A stretch of 64,000 nucleotides of DNA from Nymphaea colorata (GCF_008831285.2 NC_045143.1:25131662-25195661); one strand, 5' to 3'. Shown: positions 37,024-49,178, counted from the stretch's first letter. A program made the numbers and translations. The notes: generated by a model from the letters alone, not told the origin.

Positions 37024-40000
37024 ATGTTCTGCAAGAGTGCATCTCAGTTGCTGAAGGAACTAGCATACAATGACAATGATCAGCTAACACCATTCAATGT
37101 AAGTTCTGCTCTTACTTGGTTATTGCTACAAGCTAAGCTGAGTGAATACTCTGGCTCTTTTCTGCTGTAGGTCTTGAGGGATACCTTTTGGTACGATCTG
37201 TTATTGCAGTTGTAAGATCCTCTTTTTGCCCAAAACCAAGTTGATCGTGTTAGATACATTAAATTATTCCTTCTTTTATGCAAAACGAGCTGTTTAGAGT
37301 TAATCATTTGCAAGGTTAGGCAGTAATATTAGGAGAGGATTATAGTATTATACATTGTATCTGACACACAACTACTGGAAATGTGCTAAAGCAAGGCCAA
37401 CTATATTTGCATGATTATGTAGTTAATAAAGAAAAAGGAGGAAGGGGGTGTTGAACAGATAAATGCACACATGGATGTTTTCTTGGGAGTAGATCAATGA
37501 ACAGTACTTAGATACGAGCATATGGACAACATAAAACGGTATATGTTGAGCATATGGACAACATAAAACAGTATGTATCTGTGGAAATGTAGAGAACGTG
37601 TCCAGTGAACTGGAAAGGTGGTGGAGGTTTTTCTTTTTGGTGTGTCTATGTGGCAGAGGTGTGGATGCGTATGTAAATGACATCTAATCATGCTAAGACT
37701 TAAGATACATGGTCCTAAGTACTTTTTCTTAGACAAATTCAAACCTATAGATGTGTTTGCATTTATTTGTCAAGAGTATTCTTATTTGATAAAAACCATG
37801 CCTTGTAGATCTTGTGTCACACCAGGAATTACCTTGTTCTGTTTCATAAAATCAAAGGTTACAGTCCCATTGAAAGTATTGCAACTGTATCATCATTGCC
37901 AAGTGAGCTGATAATATCTTCAAAATGCCACAATATTTTCAAGCAATCACAACAAAGACCAACTCTTTGGAAAAAAGGAATCGTAGAAAAATCTTGTAAA
38001 GAAATTGTGGAGAACATTGATATCTTATGGTACCACTTGTGAATGCTTCTTAGGAGGTATCTTCATCCAGTCCAGTTATCAATTACTTTGTTTAAATTTC
38101 GTCATTTATATGATTGCTTTTTTTTTTTTAATGTTAAGAAACGCTCATCACACTATACATTAAGCTTCTGTTTTGTTGGATGGGGGAAGAGGGGGTGTGG
38201 AGGGGAAATACCCGGAAGTGGCCAAAGCCTCTTCGGGCTCTGTACATGTGTGCATGTGCTTATGTTTGTACTCAGAAAGTATCCTTAGGTAATGTACTAC
38301 AGTGCTGATGTTACCATTTCAGGCAATGTTATCACTGCCGTATCGTATCATGTATCGGTCGGGCCGACCTATACGCCGTATCGTAACGTATCGTAAAATT
38401 AATTTGTTAACTTGTAAAAAATATTAAAAAATTCTAAAAAATCAGAAAAATTCTAAAAAAATCCGAAAAAACTAGTAAAAATCAGAAAAATTCAAGAAAA
38501 ATGTATTTAAAGGAACATTCATCATTCATGTATATGAATTATGAAGTATGAACTATGAAGTATGCATATGAACAACACATTCCAAAATAAGAAATCAAAC
38601 ATTTAAAAATCAAAATAACATACTAAGCAGCTTAAGAGTATTCAATCACATCACAATTCATAAGTTCAGAAGTCAAAACTCAAAACATATTGACATAGTT
38701 TTCAAAACGCAAAACAAAAAGCATCATCAATCGTCATCTGCATCATCATCTTCATTTTCTTCATTAAGTGCTTCTTCTATCCCCTCTGTTGCAAATGAAA
38801 TGTCACCAAGATTCCATTGCACCCCCCCCCCAGCCTCTCCTTCTTCAATAATCTCTGTTGTTCCTTCAACGTTCAAAAAATCAAGATCGTCCTCATCAAG
38901 TATTGCAGATGGTTTTTCTTCAACCCAAGAATCTAATATATCAGAATGGTCAATGAAGATAGGATCATATTGAGTGTGATGCTTCCTCGTAGATGTTGTT
39001 TCTAGTTGCCTAACAAGAGAAAAATTTAACAAATTGTTAGAAATTAAAATATATATTAGAATTTTCTATTTTGTATAACAAAATACAAATGTTTACCTTT
39101 GTCTCAACTTCATATTATAACGAACATAAACAAGGTCATTCAACCTTTTATGTTCCAGCCTATTCCTCTTCTTACTATGGATGTGTTGAAATACACTCCA
39201 ATTTCTTTCACATCCAGTTGCACTACATGTTTGGCTGAGGATTCTAATTGCAAGCTTCCTTAATTCTGGGCAATCAGGCCCAAACCTTTCCCACCACAAA
39301 TCCAATAACAGATGGAAAGTAAAAATGAGATAGAATAAATATATGAGAAGGTAGAATAGAAGCTAAACAACAAAAAGTATAAAGTATCTTTTTCTAATAC
39401 CTGGACGCATAGTTGTCCTGCATCGAACTGCTGTGTCTCTCGCCATGGTACCAGAAGCCGTATCATATTTGTTGATCGACATGTGGATAGCGTCTTGTTC
39501 TTTACTATCACTTACTAATACGTCAATGCAATCCAACATGCCATACTCGACCTCTTTGTCCATCTTAAAACTGTGAAGATATGTAATAGTAGGATTTAGG
39601 TAGTAGGATGCTGCATGAAGTGGGCGATGAAGTTGTCCAGACCACCTTTCATCTATAATCTTCCATATAGGCATGTACAACTTCCTTTTTCCCTTCATAT
39701 TATCTCTAATGGCCTCCTTGGCTCTGTCCATAGACTCATATAAATATCCAATAGAAGGTCTATCTTCACTATCAACTAATCTGAGGACTTTCACTAGAGG
39801 TACACAAATCTTCAATAACTGCACACATGATTCCCAAAAGCCAGCATGGAAGATGGTATCCACAACTGTCATAGCCTTTCTTTTATAGGCATGTGGATAT
39901 GCAGCCCAATCATCACTTGAAAACATCTGTCTGAGAGGAGTTCTTTGCTTGACTATACCCTGCACAGTCAAACCATTTGTGAATTTCCTCATAAAATTCA

Positions 40001-42787
40001 AGACATAAGCATGATTATAAATAAACTTCGTGATTTCTTGGCATCTATGAACTGTCAACTTCATATCATCTCTTTCACCTAGATCCTGAAGCATAAGATT
40101 TACACAATGAGCAGCAAATGGACTCCAATAAAATATCCCATATCATGTTGCTAACATTTCACCTGCAGCTTTATAATTTGTTGCATTATCAGTGATATAT
40201 TGCATAACATTTTCAAGCCCAACTTCTTGTATAACTTTATCAAAAACCCCAAACAAAACATCAGCAGTTTTAGGAGTATCAGACAAATCAACAGATTTTA
40301 AGAACATAGTACCAAGGGGGCAACATACAAGAAAGTTTACCAATGTTCTGTTCTTGATGTATGTCCACCCATCTGCCATTACACTGCATCCTGTAGCTTT
40401 CCAGCTCAATTTTAGTTCATCACAATATGTCTTGACATCTCTAACTACATTGTTGAGAATTTTACCTTGCAATTTATGAAAAGAGGGCATTTTATACCCT
40501 CAGCCTACACTAGCAATTGCATCTGCTATAGGCTGAAAATGATAAGAGTTTGTTGCATTGAAGGGAATAGATGCATCATAGAACCACCTTCCTATGGTTT
40601 CATCTGCTGCTTCAACAACATCTTTTGATTGCATGGCTATACGAATCTCAGGCTGAGCACCAGCAGCAGTATAATTGGGAAAAAAAATTTTGATCGAACC
40701 AGACATATTACTCGACCTCATAGTAGGTACTCTACCACCACCAGTACAACCATGACTCCTGCCACGTCCTCGTGAAACTGAACTTGTACTTGCACCTCTT
40801 CTTTTTCTGGTTGCAGTTGCAGAAGAACCACCTCCATGCATGATGCCTTTCCCTTTATCTTTTCTCAAACTGACACCAACATCTTCTTCTTCAAGGTCAA
40901 CATCTTCACCTTCACCTTCTTCCTCATCATGTGGGTCCCCATATCCTTCCTTTGCATCTTGCATTTCCTTTCAATCCTATTTGCTTTCACTGCATTAAGA
41001 AGCTCCATACACTGGTGCTTTACATACGCTGGCAATGGGTTCTCTTGGGAGCCAGTGCAAGCAGCCACGTCGCTGTGTGTACCAGCTATATGGTTTTTAA
41101 AGCGAGAGATCCCTCCTGATATGATTTTCTTACAATAATTGTACTTAACTCTTAACCTATCTTTGGGATTCACCCTTGTACACCACTGCCATGCAGGATC
41201 CGACATTATATCTTCACAAAACAAGTAAAAACATACAAATAAATGTAGGAAATAAGAGAAATGAACGATTCAATGGAAAAAATGAGTTATTTCTTACCTT
41301 CTTGGTGTTAGAAACCAAAAAACCCCTCTTCCTCCAAGCTTCCCACCGTCCTGAGGCTTCCTACTACGAAAAATAAAGCTTCTTCACCGGCAAATCTTGA
41401 TGCAACTCTCCCTCTCACGTCTCTTGCAATGTTTAGAAAGAAGAGAAGAGAGAGAGAGAGAGGAGCGTCGGCTTTAAAAAAAATACGCAAAGAAGGGGCT
41501 GTCGGGCCCCTTTTTAGTTTTGATCCCATATCGCACGATACAGATAACATTGATTTCAGGTATTACTTTAATTCAATTTTATAGGTCAATGAGATTCAAC
41601 TTTCTTTCCTTTTTTTTTCTTTCAATCTCAGAATGATATCTTTGAACAAGTTTTCAGAGAATGTGATGAGCACCACTTGCATCTTCAGTCTTTGATGAGG
41701 TATGATCATTACTCTCGTAGTTTTCAGTTCTATGTAGGTGGCTGTACTCTTGAAATATTTGATAATTCTTATTCCAAGATTGTTTCTGCAATTAAAGGAA
41801 AAGACTTGTAAGGACTTGAATATGTGAATGTGAGAAATTTGGTTAGCTTTGTTCACTATGTCACAGTTTGGATTTACTAGTACTGTGGTTGTGCATCTTT
41901 TCTTGTTTGTATGGAATTGTTGCGACTTAGCTGTATGTTTTCTTTCATATTTCTATCTTCAGTAGCTGCACTATTGAGATTTACCTTGGACTAGATGCTA
42001 ATTTCTTTGTTTATTTTTCACAGGAAAATTCAGGATGATGGATTAGACATACAAACAACTAGAAATTCTGATCATTTCGGTGCTGTAATTCACCACCTTT
42101 CCCTGATAAGAAACAAGCGTTGTCTTATGGCCTACATGTAATGACCCACTTCTTATCGTTTCCGTATGCTTGCGGAAAATGGGGGCCCTCATTCATATCC
42201 TTTCTTGCTCATCTTTCTCTCACTCTTGTGGATATCATCTAGGTACAACCGGGCAGAAATAATACGGAGCCTGAGATGGAAAATTGGGACTATACTTCCC
42301 GAAGAGATTCAATCAAAGCTTAACTACTCAGACGAGGAGTATTTCAAGAATCACTGTGCTGCTTTGGAGGTTTATATGTCAGAAATAGATCTGGATTTGA
42401 CAGTGGTCTCTCTCTCTCTGTCTCTGTCTCCCTCTCTCTCTCTTTCTCTCGCTCTCTTTTCTCTCTCATTAAAAAATGTTTATACTGTCTTTAACAGGAC
42501 ATGATCCCACCTAAGGATCCATCGATACAGGTCCGTGTCCGTTGTGATATTGGTGATGTCTTGCTTGGTGACCAGGTAGCATCACTGACTAACAACTCGG
42601 TGCATTTGATGAAGCGTACAGATGCCGAACAATTTATTTCCCAGGTAATCTAGGAATCATAAGTGCAGCTTATGTGCCTTTTTTAATTTTATGCTTCTAT
42701 ACACGTACTGGAAACGGGGGTGTATATCATCTCCTAACGTGCGTCCTATTTTGGAAGTTTCAGGGGCTGATGGAAGAGTTCACTTAA
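37024..42787 (+). CDS. PSF1: DNA replication complex GINS subunit PSF1
   Basis: Six coding exons join in frame: 37024-37098, 41632-41699, 42024-42137, 42243-42405, 42498-42644 and 42764-42787, giving 196 residues. All introns are GT-AG. PSF1 is one of four GINS subunits; GINS joins MCM2-7 and CDC45 as the replicative helicase in the nucleus. Recognisable stretches are MFCKSASQLLKELA at the start, HHLSLIRNKRCLMAYMYNRA in the middle, EEYFKNHCAAL, MIPPKDPSIQVRV, and HLMKRTDAEQFISQGLMEEF at the end. Length matches plant PSF1 (about 200). Phase is preserved at every junction and no stops intervene, so the gene appears intact. Intron 1 is 4.5 kb because it contains a complete hAT transposon. Intron 4 carries a CT microsatellite. 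The usual tyrosine after the initiator methionine is phenylalanine here. Confidence 0.92.
37516..37579. repeat. 32-bp tandem duplication in PSF1 intron 1
   Basis: Two adjacent near-identical units contain GAGCATATGGACAACATAAA. Confidence 0.85.
38324..41552 (-). mobile_element. hAT transposon inside PSF1 intron 1
   Basis: Perfect 8-base target duplications ATTTCAGG flank the element (38316-38323 and 41553-41560). The termini are inverted: CAATGTTATCACTG on the left and, inverted, CAATGTTATCTGTATCG on the right. GTATCG-rich sequence lies just inside each end. The interior encodes a hAT transposase on the minus strand. Eight-base duplications, the DUF659-type domain and the C-terminal dimerisation domain place it in the hAT superfamily. 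The exact duplications suggest a fairly recent insertion, but coding lesions make it probably non-autonomous now. Confidence 0.95.
38727..41224 (-). pseudogene. hAT transposase (BED finger, DUF659, hAT C-terminal domain)
   Basis: Minus-strand order: a BED-type zinc finger (CKKIISGGISRFKNHIAGTH, near 41100), an acidic then basic linker, the DUF659 region (GRWFYDASIPFNATNS near 40550; CSVMADGWTYIKNRTLVNF near 40380), a middle domain (39363-40094), and the dimerisation region (CSATGCERNWSVFQHIHSKK, about 39200), then an acidic tail ending at 38727. Two gaps look like introns in the 3' part. Lesions are a frameshift near 40970 and in-frame stops at about 40498 and 40140. Such enzymes cut and reinsert hAT elements in the nucleus. 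This copy looks recently inactivated. Confidence 0.88.
42406..42468. repeat. (CT)n microsatellite in PSF1 intron 4
   Basis: An interrupted CT run begins directly at the splice donor of intron 4 (GTG|GTCTCTCTC). Confidence 0.9.
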
Positions 42788-44211
42788 AACATGAGCGAGA
42801 CTTTGCTTGACGCATAATTGGCTTTCCTTTTAGCATTTAAATGTGGATAGCCCAGCTGTCTTATATAAGAGCTTTACTAGAATATCACTAAGGCCTACTT
42901 TTATGGCTGGAAATGATTTTATTCACGCTGTGGAAATCCTAGATTATTTATTCGGGCTGGTATGTATGAGTATTTGTCCAAGGGGGTGCTATGTATCGTT
43001 GTTTGCTTACCTGGATAACATTATGCAGAGCCTCTTTTATTGTTTCATTACTTGGATGATACCAGGATTTTTAGTTGCAACTTGTTTAATTTAGAACTTG
43101 AAATGAAAAGGTGCAATTACGCTCCTTATTGTGTGAGATATAATCGACTACTTCGTGTGATAATTTGATTCAATAATGAAATAAATTTGTATTGAAATTA
43201 GCCATGCAGATGATGCAAAGCGATACAGCAACGTCTTGCCAGACGTAAATGGCAAAATGAAGGCCATACCAAATGTTCTGCCAAGCAATTTCTGGATTTC
43301 TAGAATATCCTCTCTGTGCCGTCCTTCTGAGAAAACAATGAACTCGTGAATTTTGCCGGCGGAAGCCAGAAATACCGCTCCAGGGCGAAATGCTTTCGAA
43401 ACTTTGCTAAATCTTCGTTTTTGCCCAAATTTAATTGGTTAAAGTTCCAAGCAAAGCAAGTGGTTGGAGCTCTGTTGGCACCTCTGCCATTGGAAGGCGT
43501 CAAGCTGCAGAAATCAGATCTCCACAGTGTAATGCCATTAATCTACGCAAATTCGGTTTTGCGGCAGTTAACAGGATCGTTATAATAAGTCACTCGTAAA
43601 ATTAATCACGAATAGCAATTTTCAAGGGCAGGCTGATTTCCGTATCATTTTACTTAAGATTGGCGTTGGAAAGCAATTGCTAGAGAGCACACTAGCGTTC
43701 TCTATTGAGGGAAGCAGTTTCACTTCTCTCTGTTTTTCTTCTTGTAAAATAAGAGAATGCACCTCTCCAATGGAGGGGAAAGGATCCATTAACAATATCT
43801 GACTTCTTATTAATACGATTCATGGTGGTTCATTAAAACCTGCATCACCTTTTCCTCGTCTTGTTGATTGCTAAACTTTTTTATGGCACCACAGGTACAA
43901 ATGGGCAGAGGTTCATATGAAGACAGTTCCTCCCAAAGCCCCTTGAGTTTTAGTAAAGTATGTTACAACAGATTCGATCTCTTGTAGATGCCTGTTTATT
44001 GCAGTTTTAATATGAAATTTTTGTGTGGCTGTGCCTTGAGTGTATCAATCATGCAGATCCTTCCAGACCACATGAGCGTAGATCACACTAGTGGCAATTT
44101 CTTTAGAACGAGCATTTATAATCCATGATAACACCATATTATTGCAACGTTTCCAAAAAATATATTACGGTGATGAAACAGCTGGTTTGGAGATTGAGCC
44201 ATCGACAAATC
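42788..44211. other. PSF1 3' flank and non-coding DNA
   Basis: The first few hundred bases are the likely PSF1 3' UTR and terminator region. A possible exon-like fragment at about 43895-43957 (VQMGRGSYEDSSSQSPLSF between an ACAG and a GTATG) was not assigned to any family. Confidence 0.4.
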
Positions 44212-44660
44212 TCACGTGGAGTAGTTGTCACCAGACAAAGGTTGAGAAACCAATAACGCACCTGGATTGTCTGAATGGTGCAAGAAATATGGACTAACCA
44301 GATCAGCCAGCATTTCTGATGTTGAGGACAATGGTGGTGGTGTGATAACAGGAGTATTTGGGGCAGACGAACCTACACCAGCAGTAGTTTGCTCTGATAC
44401 TATGTAAAATTTCAGAGTGCAAACGAAAGAACAGAGCACAAGAAACAGAGAGGGCAAAAGGCTGTTCGCTGCCTGCTGTTTTATTTCTTAAGGAGAGGAG
44501 GAATGCTCTTTATACAATGCCTTCATAAAAATAAAAATCATCTCATGAGATATTTCATTTATATGTCATCAAGAACAGTTTGAAACATATTGCTAATGTT
44601 ATGCGGTGAACATGTAAGCTACATGTTCTCATGATAGCCAATTCATGTATATGATAACTA
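44212..44660 (-). mobile_element. Copia remnant: gag start, primer site and partial LTR
   Basis: On the minus strand, a partial LTR (44660-44403) has a TATA-like GTATAAAGAG and ends ...TTTTACA. A near-consensus initiator-tRNA primer site (TAGTATCAGAGC, 44402-44391) follows. The gag N-terminus then reads LHHSDNPGALLVSQPLSGDN, a typical copia start, before breaking off near 44212. It is a truncated element of a different family from the one that begins at 44665, which appears to have inserted into its LTR. Confidence 0.75.
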
Positions 44661-44664
44661 TTTT

Positions 44665-45008
44665 TGGTTGGGATTTCCCCGTCTCGGTAGTCCTGCGTCG
44701 ATACGGGTCTATATCCGTTTCGGACCCTTAAGTATAAATACTTGTGTCTCGTGATGGTGTTAGACACATTCAGTTTTTACCGTCTGGGTAATCGGTTCCC
44801 TTAGCCATACGTGAATTGCCTGTCCCCATCACTGGGCTGCTATGGCTGAGGAGAAAAACCCATTGCCGCCGCCGCCAATGCTGCTGGGAAACGACTCTAC
44901 GGGGACTGTAGCCGTTCTTCCCACAGCCGCCGACTGAATGTCGGCGGTCGCCTCTACAGGTTCTTCTTTCGTTTGTGCGCTATCTAGATTTCTAGCAAAG
45001 CTCCAACA
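44665..45008 (+). repeat. 5' LTR of the nested copia element
   Basis: It begins TGGTTGGGATTTCC and ends GCAAAGCTCCAACA. It contains TTAAGTATAAATACTTG, a TATA-box-like promoter element. The first bases differ slightly from the 3' LTR (TGGTTGGG versus TGTTGGG). Confidence 0.8.
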
Positions 45009-46320
45009 ATGGGTTATGGGCCCACACCACGCTTCTGCTGCGCAGTTTCCCTTTGCATACTGTCTTCACTCAAAGGGAATAGGGCAGAAACTAGGGGCGC
45101 CGGATTCCGGCCGTCAGGCAGGCATTGGCCGGCCATTAGGCGACGGCCGGACCTCTGCGTCCTGGCGTGACTCGCCGGCAGCCACCCACGCCGTTGGGTG
45201 GCCTGCCGGTGGTCTTTTCGGCACCGTTTCAGTCGACAGAACAACAGGGAAAGGGGAAGGCGACGGGTGTCTGCAAGAAGGGAGATCACCCGTTCCGTTG
45301 AACATCGATTGCAGGAAGGGAGGCCACCGGCGGGTTCGCCGTCGCCGGACGGCCCTGACGGCACCCGTCGGTGTCCACCCAATCACCCGTCGTCCTCCCG
45401 CTGCCACCGGTCGTGCCCAAATCTGAAAAATGGAGGGCACAGGGACAGACGATGGCTGAGGAGGGCGATGGCCGGTCAGAGGCCCGCCGGCGCCAACCCA
45501 AGGCTTCCCTCAGCCCGTCGGAGAAGAACCCGCCGTTCCCTGCGTTCGGCGTTTTGCAGAGGAGCGGCGGTTTCTCCCCGCCTGAAACCGCTCGCTCAGT
45601 CGAGCGGGAGACGGTCGAGCGGGGAACGGTTGGACCCGGGTCGGGTCGTGTTGACCCGACCCAGATCCATAATGTTAAAAAAAAAAAACCCGTTCCCGCT
45701 CGTCTTCCGCCCGCCCGCTTTTTTCATTTCATTTTGGGTCGGGTCGGGTCCTGTCGATCCCGATCCGTATCTATTCGGTTTGTTTTTAAAAAAGGACCGA
45801 TTCGGTCCGTTTTAGAACCGATCCGATCCGTTTCAAGACCGATTCAGACATTTTGGGACCGATTCGGATCTTTTTTGAACCGGTTCAGTTGAATTTCAGA
45901 CCGGTTCATTCAGTTTTAGAACCGATTCGGGTCTTTTCAAACCGATTCATAGTTGTTTGAGACTGGTTCTTTCCCTTTTCGGACCGATTCATCTAGTTTT
46001 CCACCGGTTCGGTCCATTTAGGACTGATACGGGACCGATTCTAAGCTATAGGAAGCTGATATATGTGTTTTTATGCCCATTTAAGGTGATTAATGGATTG
46101 GTTTGATCATTTTAGATCGATACGGGACCGATTCATTATGTTTTATGGAGCTTTAATGAACAATTTAGATAGCATTAAGTTGATTATGCAGAAATGATTC
46201 GTGTGTTTCATTTTAAATGCGTTATTATGACATATTATATTCTTGTATTCTGTTTTGTTTAGGATTATGCTAAAGTTAATTTTTATTGCAATGATTATAA
46301 AGTTGTACGATAACGCTAAT
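45009..46320 (+). other. Copia leader: G+C-rich block and GACCGATTC array
   Basis: Between the LTR and the hAT insertion lies a strongly G+C-rich segment (about 45090-45660) with several overlapping open frames on both strands. I regard these as composition artefacts. No convincing tRNA primer site was identified directly after the LTR. Confidence 0.5.
45755..46055. repeat. Degenerate GACCGATTCGG tandem array
   Basis: About ten diverged copies of a unit of roughly 30 bases, containing GACCGATTCGG or GAACCGATTC separated by T-rich spacers, follow a GGGTCGGGTCG block. It lies within the copia leader. Confidence 0.8.
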
Positions 46321-46328
46321 GTAAGGAA

Positions 46329-46530
46329 TAGGGGTGCACAACGAGTCGAGTTACTCGAACTCGACTCGTTTAACTCGACTCGTTAGTGTAAACGAGCTAC
46401 TTCATTAGTTAAACGAGTCGAGCTCGAGTTCACGAGTCAACTCGTTTAACTAAGCGAGTCGAGCTCGAGTTCACTTTGCGAACTCGTTAAAGCTCGACTC
46501 GGCTCGATTAACATACCGGTTTTAAAAAAA
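46329..46530. repeat. Left subterminal CGAGTC/GAGCTC repeats of the Pack-hAT
   Basis: Clustered AACGAGTC, GAGTCGAGCTCGAG and TCGAACTCGACTCG motifs occur in both orientations. hAT transposases typically bind short subterminal repeats, so these are candidate binding sites by analogy. Confidence 0.8.
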
Positions 46531-47708
46531 CCGGTTCACTAGTCACGACTCACTTTGCGAACGGGAAAGGGTTTTTTTTCGTTCTAGGGTTCGTTAACTT
46601 TGTTTTCGTTCTCCCTCTCTCTCTCTGACTCCGACTCTCCCTCTCTGGCCTCTCGGCTCCCACCTCCTTCTCCGCCTGTGCTCCCACCCTGCTTCACTGT
46701 GCTTCTTCTCCGCCCGCCTGTGCTCTGCGCTCCTGCTGCCCTGCGAGGCTGCGTCAGTGTGCTCTCCCCGCCTCTCCGCTTCTCCAGTGAGTCAGTGATA
46801 TCCAACTCTCAAGGAAGAGGTTCTGCCAGCAGTGTAGCAAGTTCGATGGCTCTTTTTTCCTTCTCTGTTTGCCTTAATCTCTACTTTTTGTTGGTTCCGT
46901 TGACGCATCAAAAGTCTCTTTCCTTCTCTTTGTTGTATCGGATGTCTATGGTGAATTCTGACAGTAGCCTATTATTTTCATGGTTTGTGCTTGATTTAAA
47001 GGGTCTTACTTAAGATTCCAAGGGTATCATGCATCATTTAAATTGAGTATATGTGCGATATGATGCTTGGCTTGCTCGTATTTCTGCCGCTTATTTCATG
47101 AACTATGGTCGGTCGTTTGTTAATCTGGGAATTATGGATTTATGCTGAGGTTATCGTCTGGTTTTTCTGGGTACTTCCCTCGACTCTGTAACTTTTACCG
47201 AACTGTGTTAAAGAGTTTTCTTTGTTTTTATTGCTTTATCTTGTTTGTGTTAGGTGGAAGTACTGATGAACATTGAAGTCTCCTTTTCCCCTATAGTTGT
47301 CGTTGTCATCATTAGCAGCAGGACCATTATGTCTATTATGGATAATGTCGTTCTCCTGTTTACAAATGGCACTCTAGTTTCTTATGATGAAGTTGGTTAA
47401 TTTGCTGCTAGCTTGATAACTGATGCATTTTTATTGTTTAACGTGTTGTGACGGAAAGTTCTCATAATGGATCTAGGCAGCAGAAGAGAAATAGGGAAGA
47501 AAAGGAAAAACTGTGGAGAAGATAATGTTTTTCTCTGCCTTCACCTAATCCCAAAATATGCTCTGTTTTACTCTTTCTTTGGTCTTGGTTATTTGTCTGT
47601 CATGCTACTTATATGTGCTAGCAAAGGTATATTAACCAAATAGGGTACAAGGAAAATTAAGTGGACCATTTTCTAGTTGATAAGTTACATGACCAGGTTC
47701 TCTGATGC

Positions 47709-48066
47709 TTAGTCATCTGATGCTTTTGGAGAGCTCTCGGGTGTTTCTAGACTTGCTGTTTTCTTCCGTGTGATCCATCACAGCAGTTCGAAATGCATCC
47801 ACGGTAGCACTTTCCTTGAACTTCAAAGCAAATGTAGAGAGGGTGTTCCTTCCTTCAACAGAACTGTTAAAGCACGAAAAGGTAATGCCTTTCTTCACCA
47901 GTTTCAACTGGGACCTCCTGCATCACAAGCAGAGCATTTCCACTGGATTTGTTAACCTCTGTAGATGAAGAACCAAGACCCAGAGGAGATGAGCTTCCAT
48001 TGTTTGAGCTTCCAGTACCAAACAACGGCAAGGATGTGCTGCTGCCCTTTAAGCTAAAGGTAGAAC
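47709..48066 (-). pseudogene. NUP50: NUP50-like nucleoporin C-terminus, captured and rearranged
   Basis: On the minus strand, after a TTGCAG acceptor (48067), the frame encodes Ser/Gly-rich sequence with LPLFGTGSS, then NKSSGNALLVMQEVPVETGE as in plant NUP50. It then jumps directly to KKGITFSCFNSSVEG and LSTFALKFKESATVDAFRTA of the Ran-binding domain, and ends LETPESSPKASDD plus stop (TAA at 47711-47709) after one frameshift. NUP50 is a nuclear-basket nucleoporin that binds Ran and importin alpha. The N-terminal half of the RanBP1-like fold is missing, so the piece cannot form the domain. It lies wholly inside the hAT element. Confidence 0.75.
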
Positions 48067-48082
48067 CTGCAACTAGTTAGAG

Positions 48083-48201
48083 AAAATGATCAATAGAGGG
48101 ATTAATCTGCAACTAGTTAGAGAAAATGACTTCTAGTGGTAGATATTGTATTTTGCAATTTGGTAGATCATAAAATCAATGGTTTTGTTTAGTTCGATAA
48201 T
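48083..48201. repeat. 119-bp inverted repeat, left arm
   Basis: The reverse complement of 49179-49297 with only about two mismatches seen by eye. It begins AAAATGATCAATAGAGGG and ends TTTAGTTCGATAAT. It starts beside the 5' edge of the NUP50 fragment and carries a partial tandem duplication of CTGCAACTAGTTAGAGAAAA. Confidence 0.9.
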
Positions 48202-49178
48202 CTGAGGGGCATTTATCAGCATGATCTGAGGGGCATTTATTTTCTTGTTGGTGACCATGCTCACCCAAGATCTGAGGACATATATAAGATGCTTAATTGC
48301 CTGATCAGCGATATGAAATTTGTTGGTTATATTCCTTGTGACATTGATACATACGATGAGGAAGAAAACCTGTAATGAGGAGATGAATCATTGGAGGGCA
48401 GGTCTATCTTGCCTTTTTCTTGAGAACAATTTCTCTTGCTGTTGTGCACATCTACCAATCATAGGTTGAGGCATCTCTAGTGGCAGGATTTCTTAGGAAC
48501 TCATCCTCTTAACAAGAACTTGGTGGATCATGCATGGAATTTCTTTCCTAATAGTAACGGTCAACAAATTATTTCCTAATTTGAATTTAACTTTCAAATC
48601 TGCCATCTCATTTATTCCTGCTTTTGTATCTAAAAAAGCAAAGTCACTCCCATAAAAATAACAGAGAATTGCCGTGAAGCTTTCATATGGTGTCTAGTTT
48701 TCACTTGCTAATGTCAATCCTTACATATAATAATATAGTTTCACCTGGTAATGGCATGGTACCCAATTTCACGTGTGGCTTTGTGTGGCTTTGGTCTGTG
48801 CATTATATGCGTCCTTCTTGTAATCTGTCTCGTGTATGCAGTGCTGGTTGCTTTATGTTAATGCTTGATTTTCTGAAAAATACTAAAGCTAGATGTCACA
48901 TGTGATCTGATTTGCATGAGCCCATGAGTAACATGATGAAATGTCGCTAGGTGAATTTCACTTTAGATCTTCAAATTCAGTAATCATATCTGTGTATTGT
49001 TTCTTGTTCTTCATCGGTTATAGTCCATGAATTATATGTTATAACCAAAGAATCTATAAACTTTCGGATAACATTAGTGGTTGACTATATGATTCTCTAA
49101 TTTACATTATGCCATGAATCTGGCATAATTGCTCAAGGCATCTTAGTTTGCTCCTTTTCTAAACCTTTTTCCTATTCT
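48202..49178. other. Spacer between inverted-repeat arms
   Basis: About 980 bases of A+T-rich sequence with a short tandem of TCTGAGGGGCATTTAT near its left edge. No protein family was recognised. If transcribed through both arms it would form a long-stem hairpin. Confidence 0.5.

Noticed and set aside
42135-42140. PSF1 exon 3 ending after ATG at 42138
   Set aside because: That junction breaks the frame with exon 4; using the GT at 42138-42139 restores ATG plus TAC and the conserved MAYMYNRA reading.
45009-45025. ATGGGTTATGGGCCC as a tRNA primer-binding site
   Set aside because: It follows the LTR at the right place but does not resemble the initiator-tRNA complement used by most plant copia elements.
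44938-45892. Four or five long overlapping frames on both strands
   Set aside because: They arise from the high G+C content of the copia leader, where stops are rare; mutually overlapping and without motifs.
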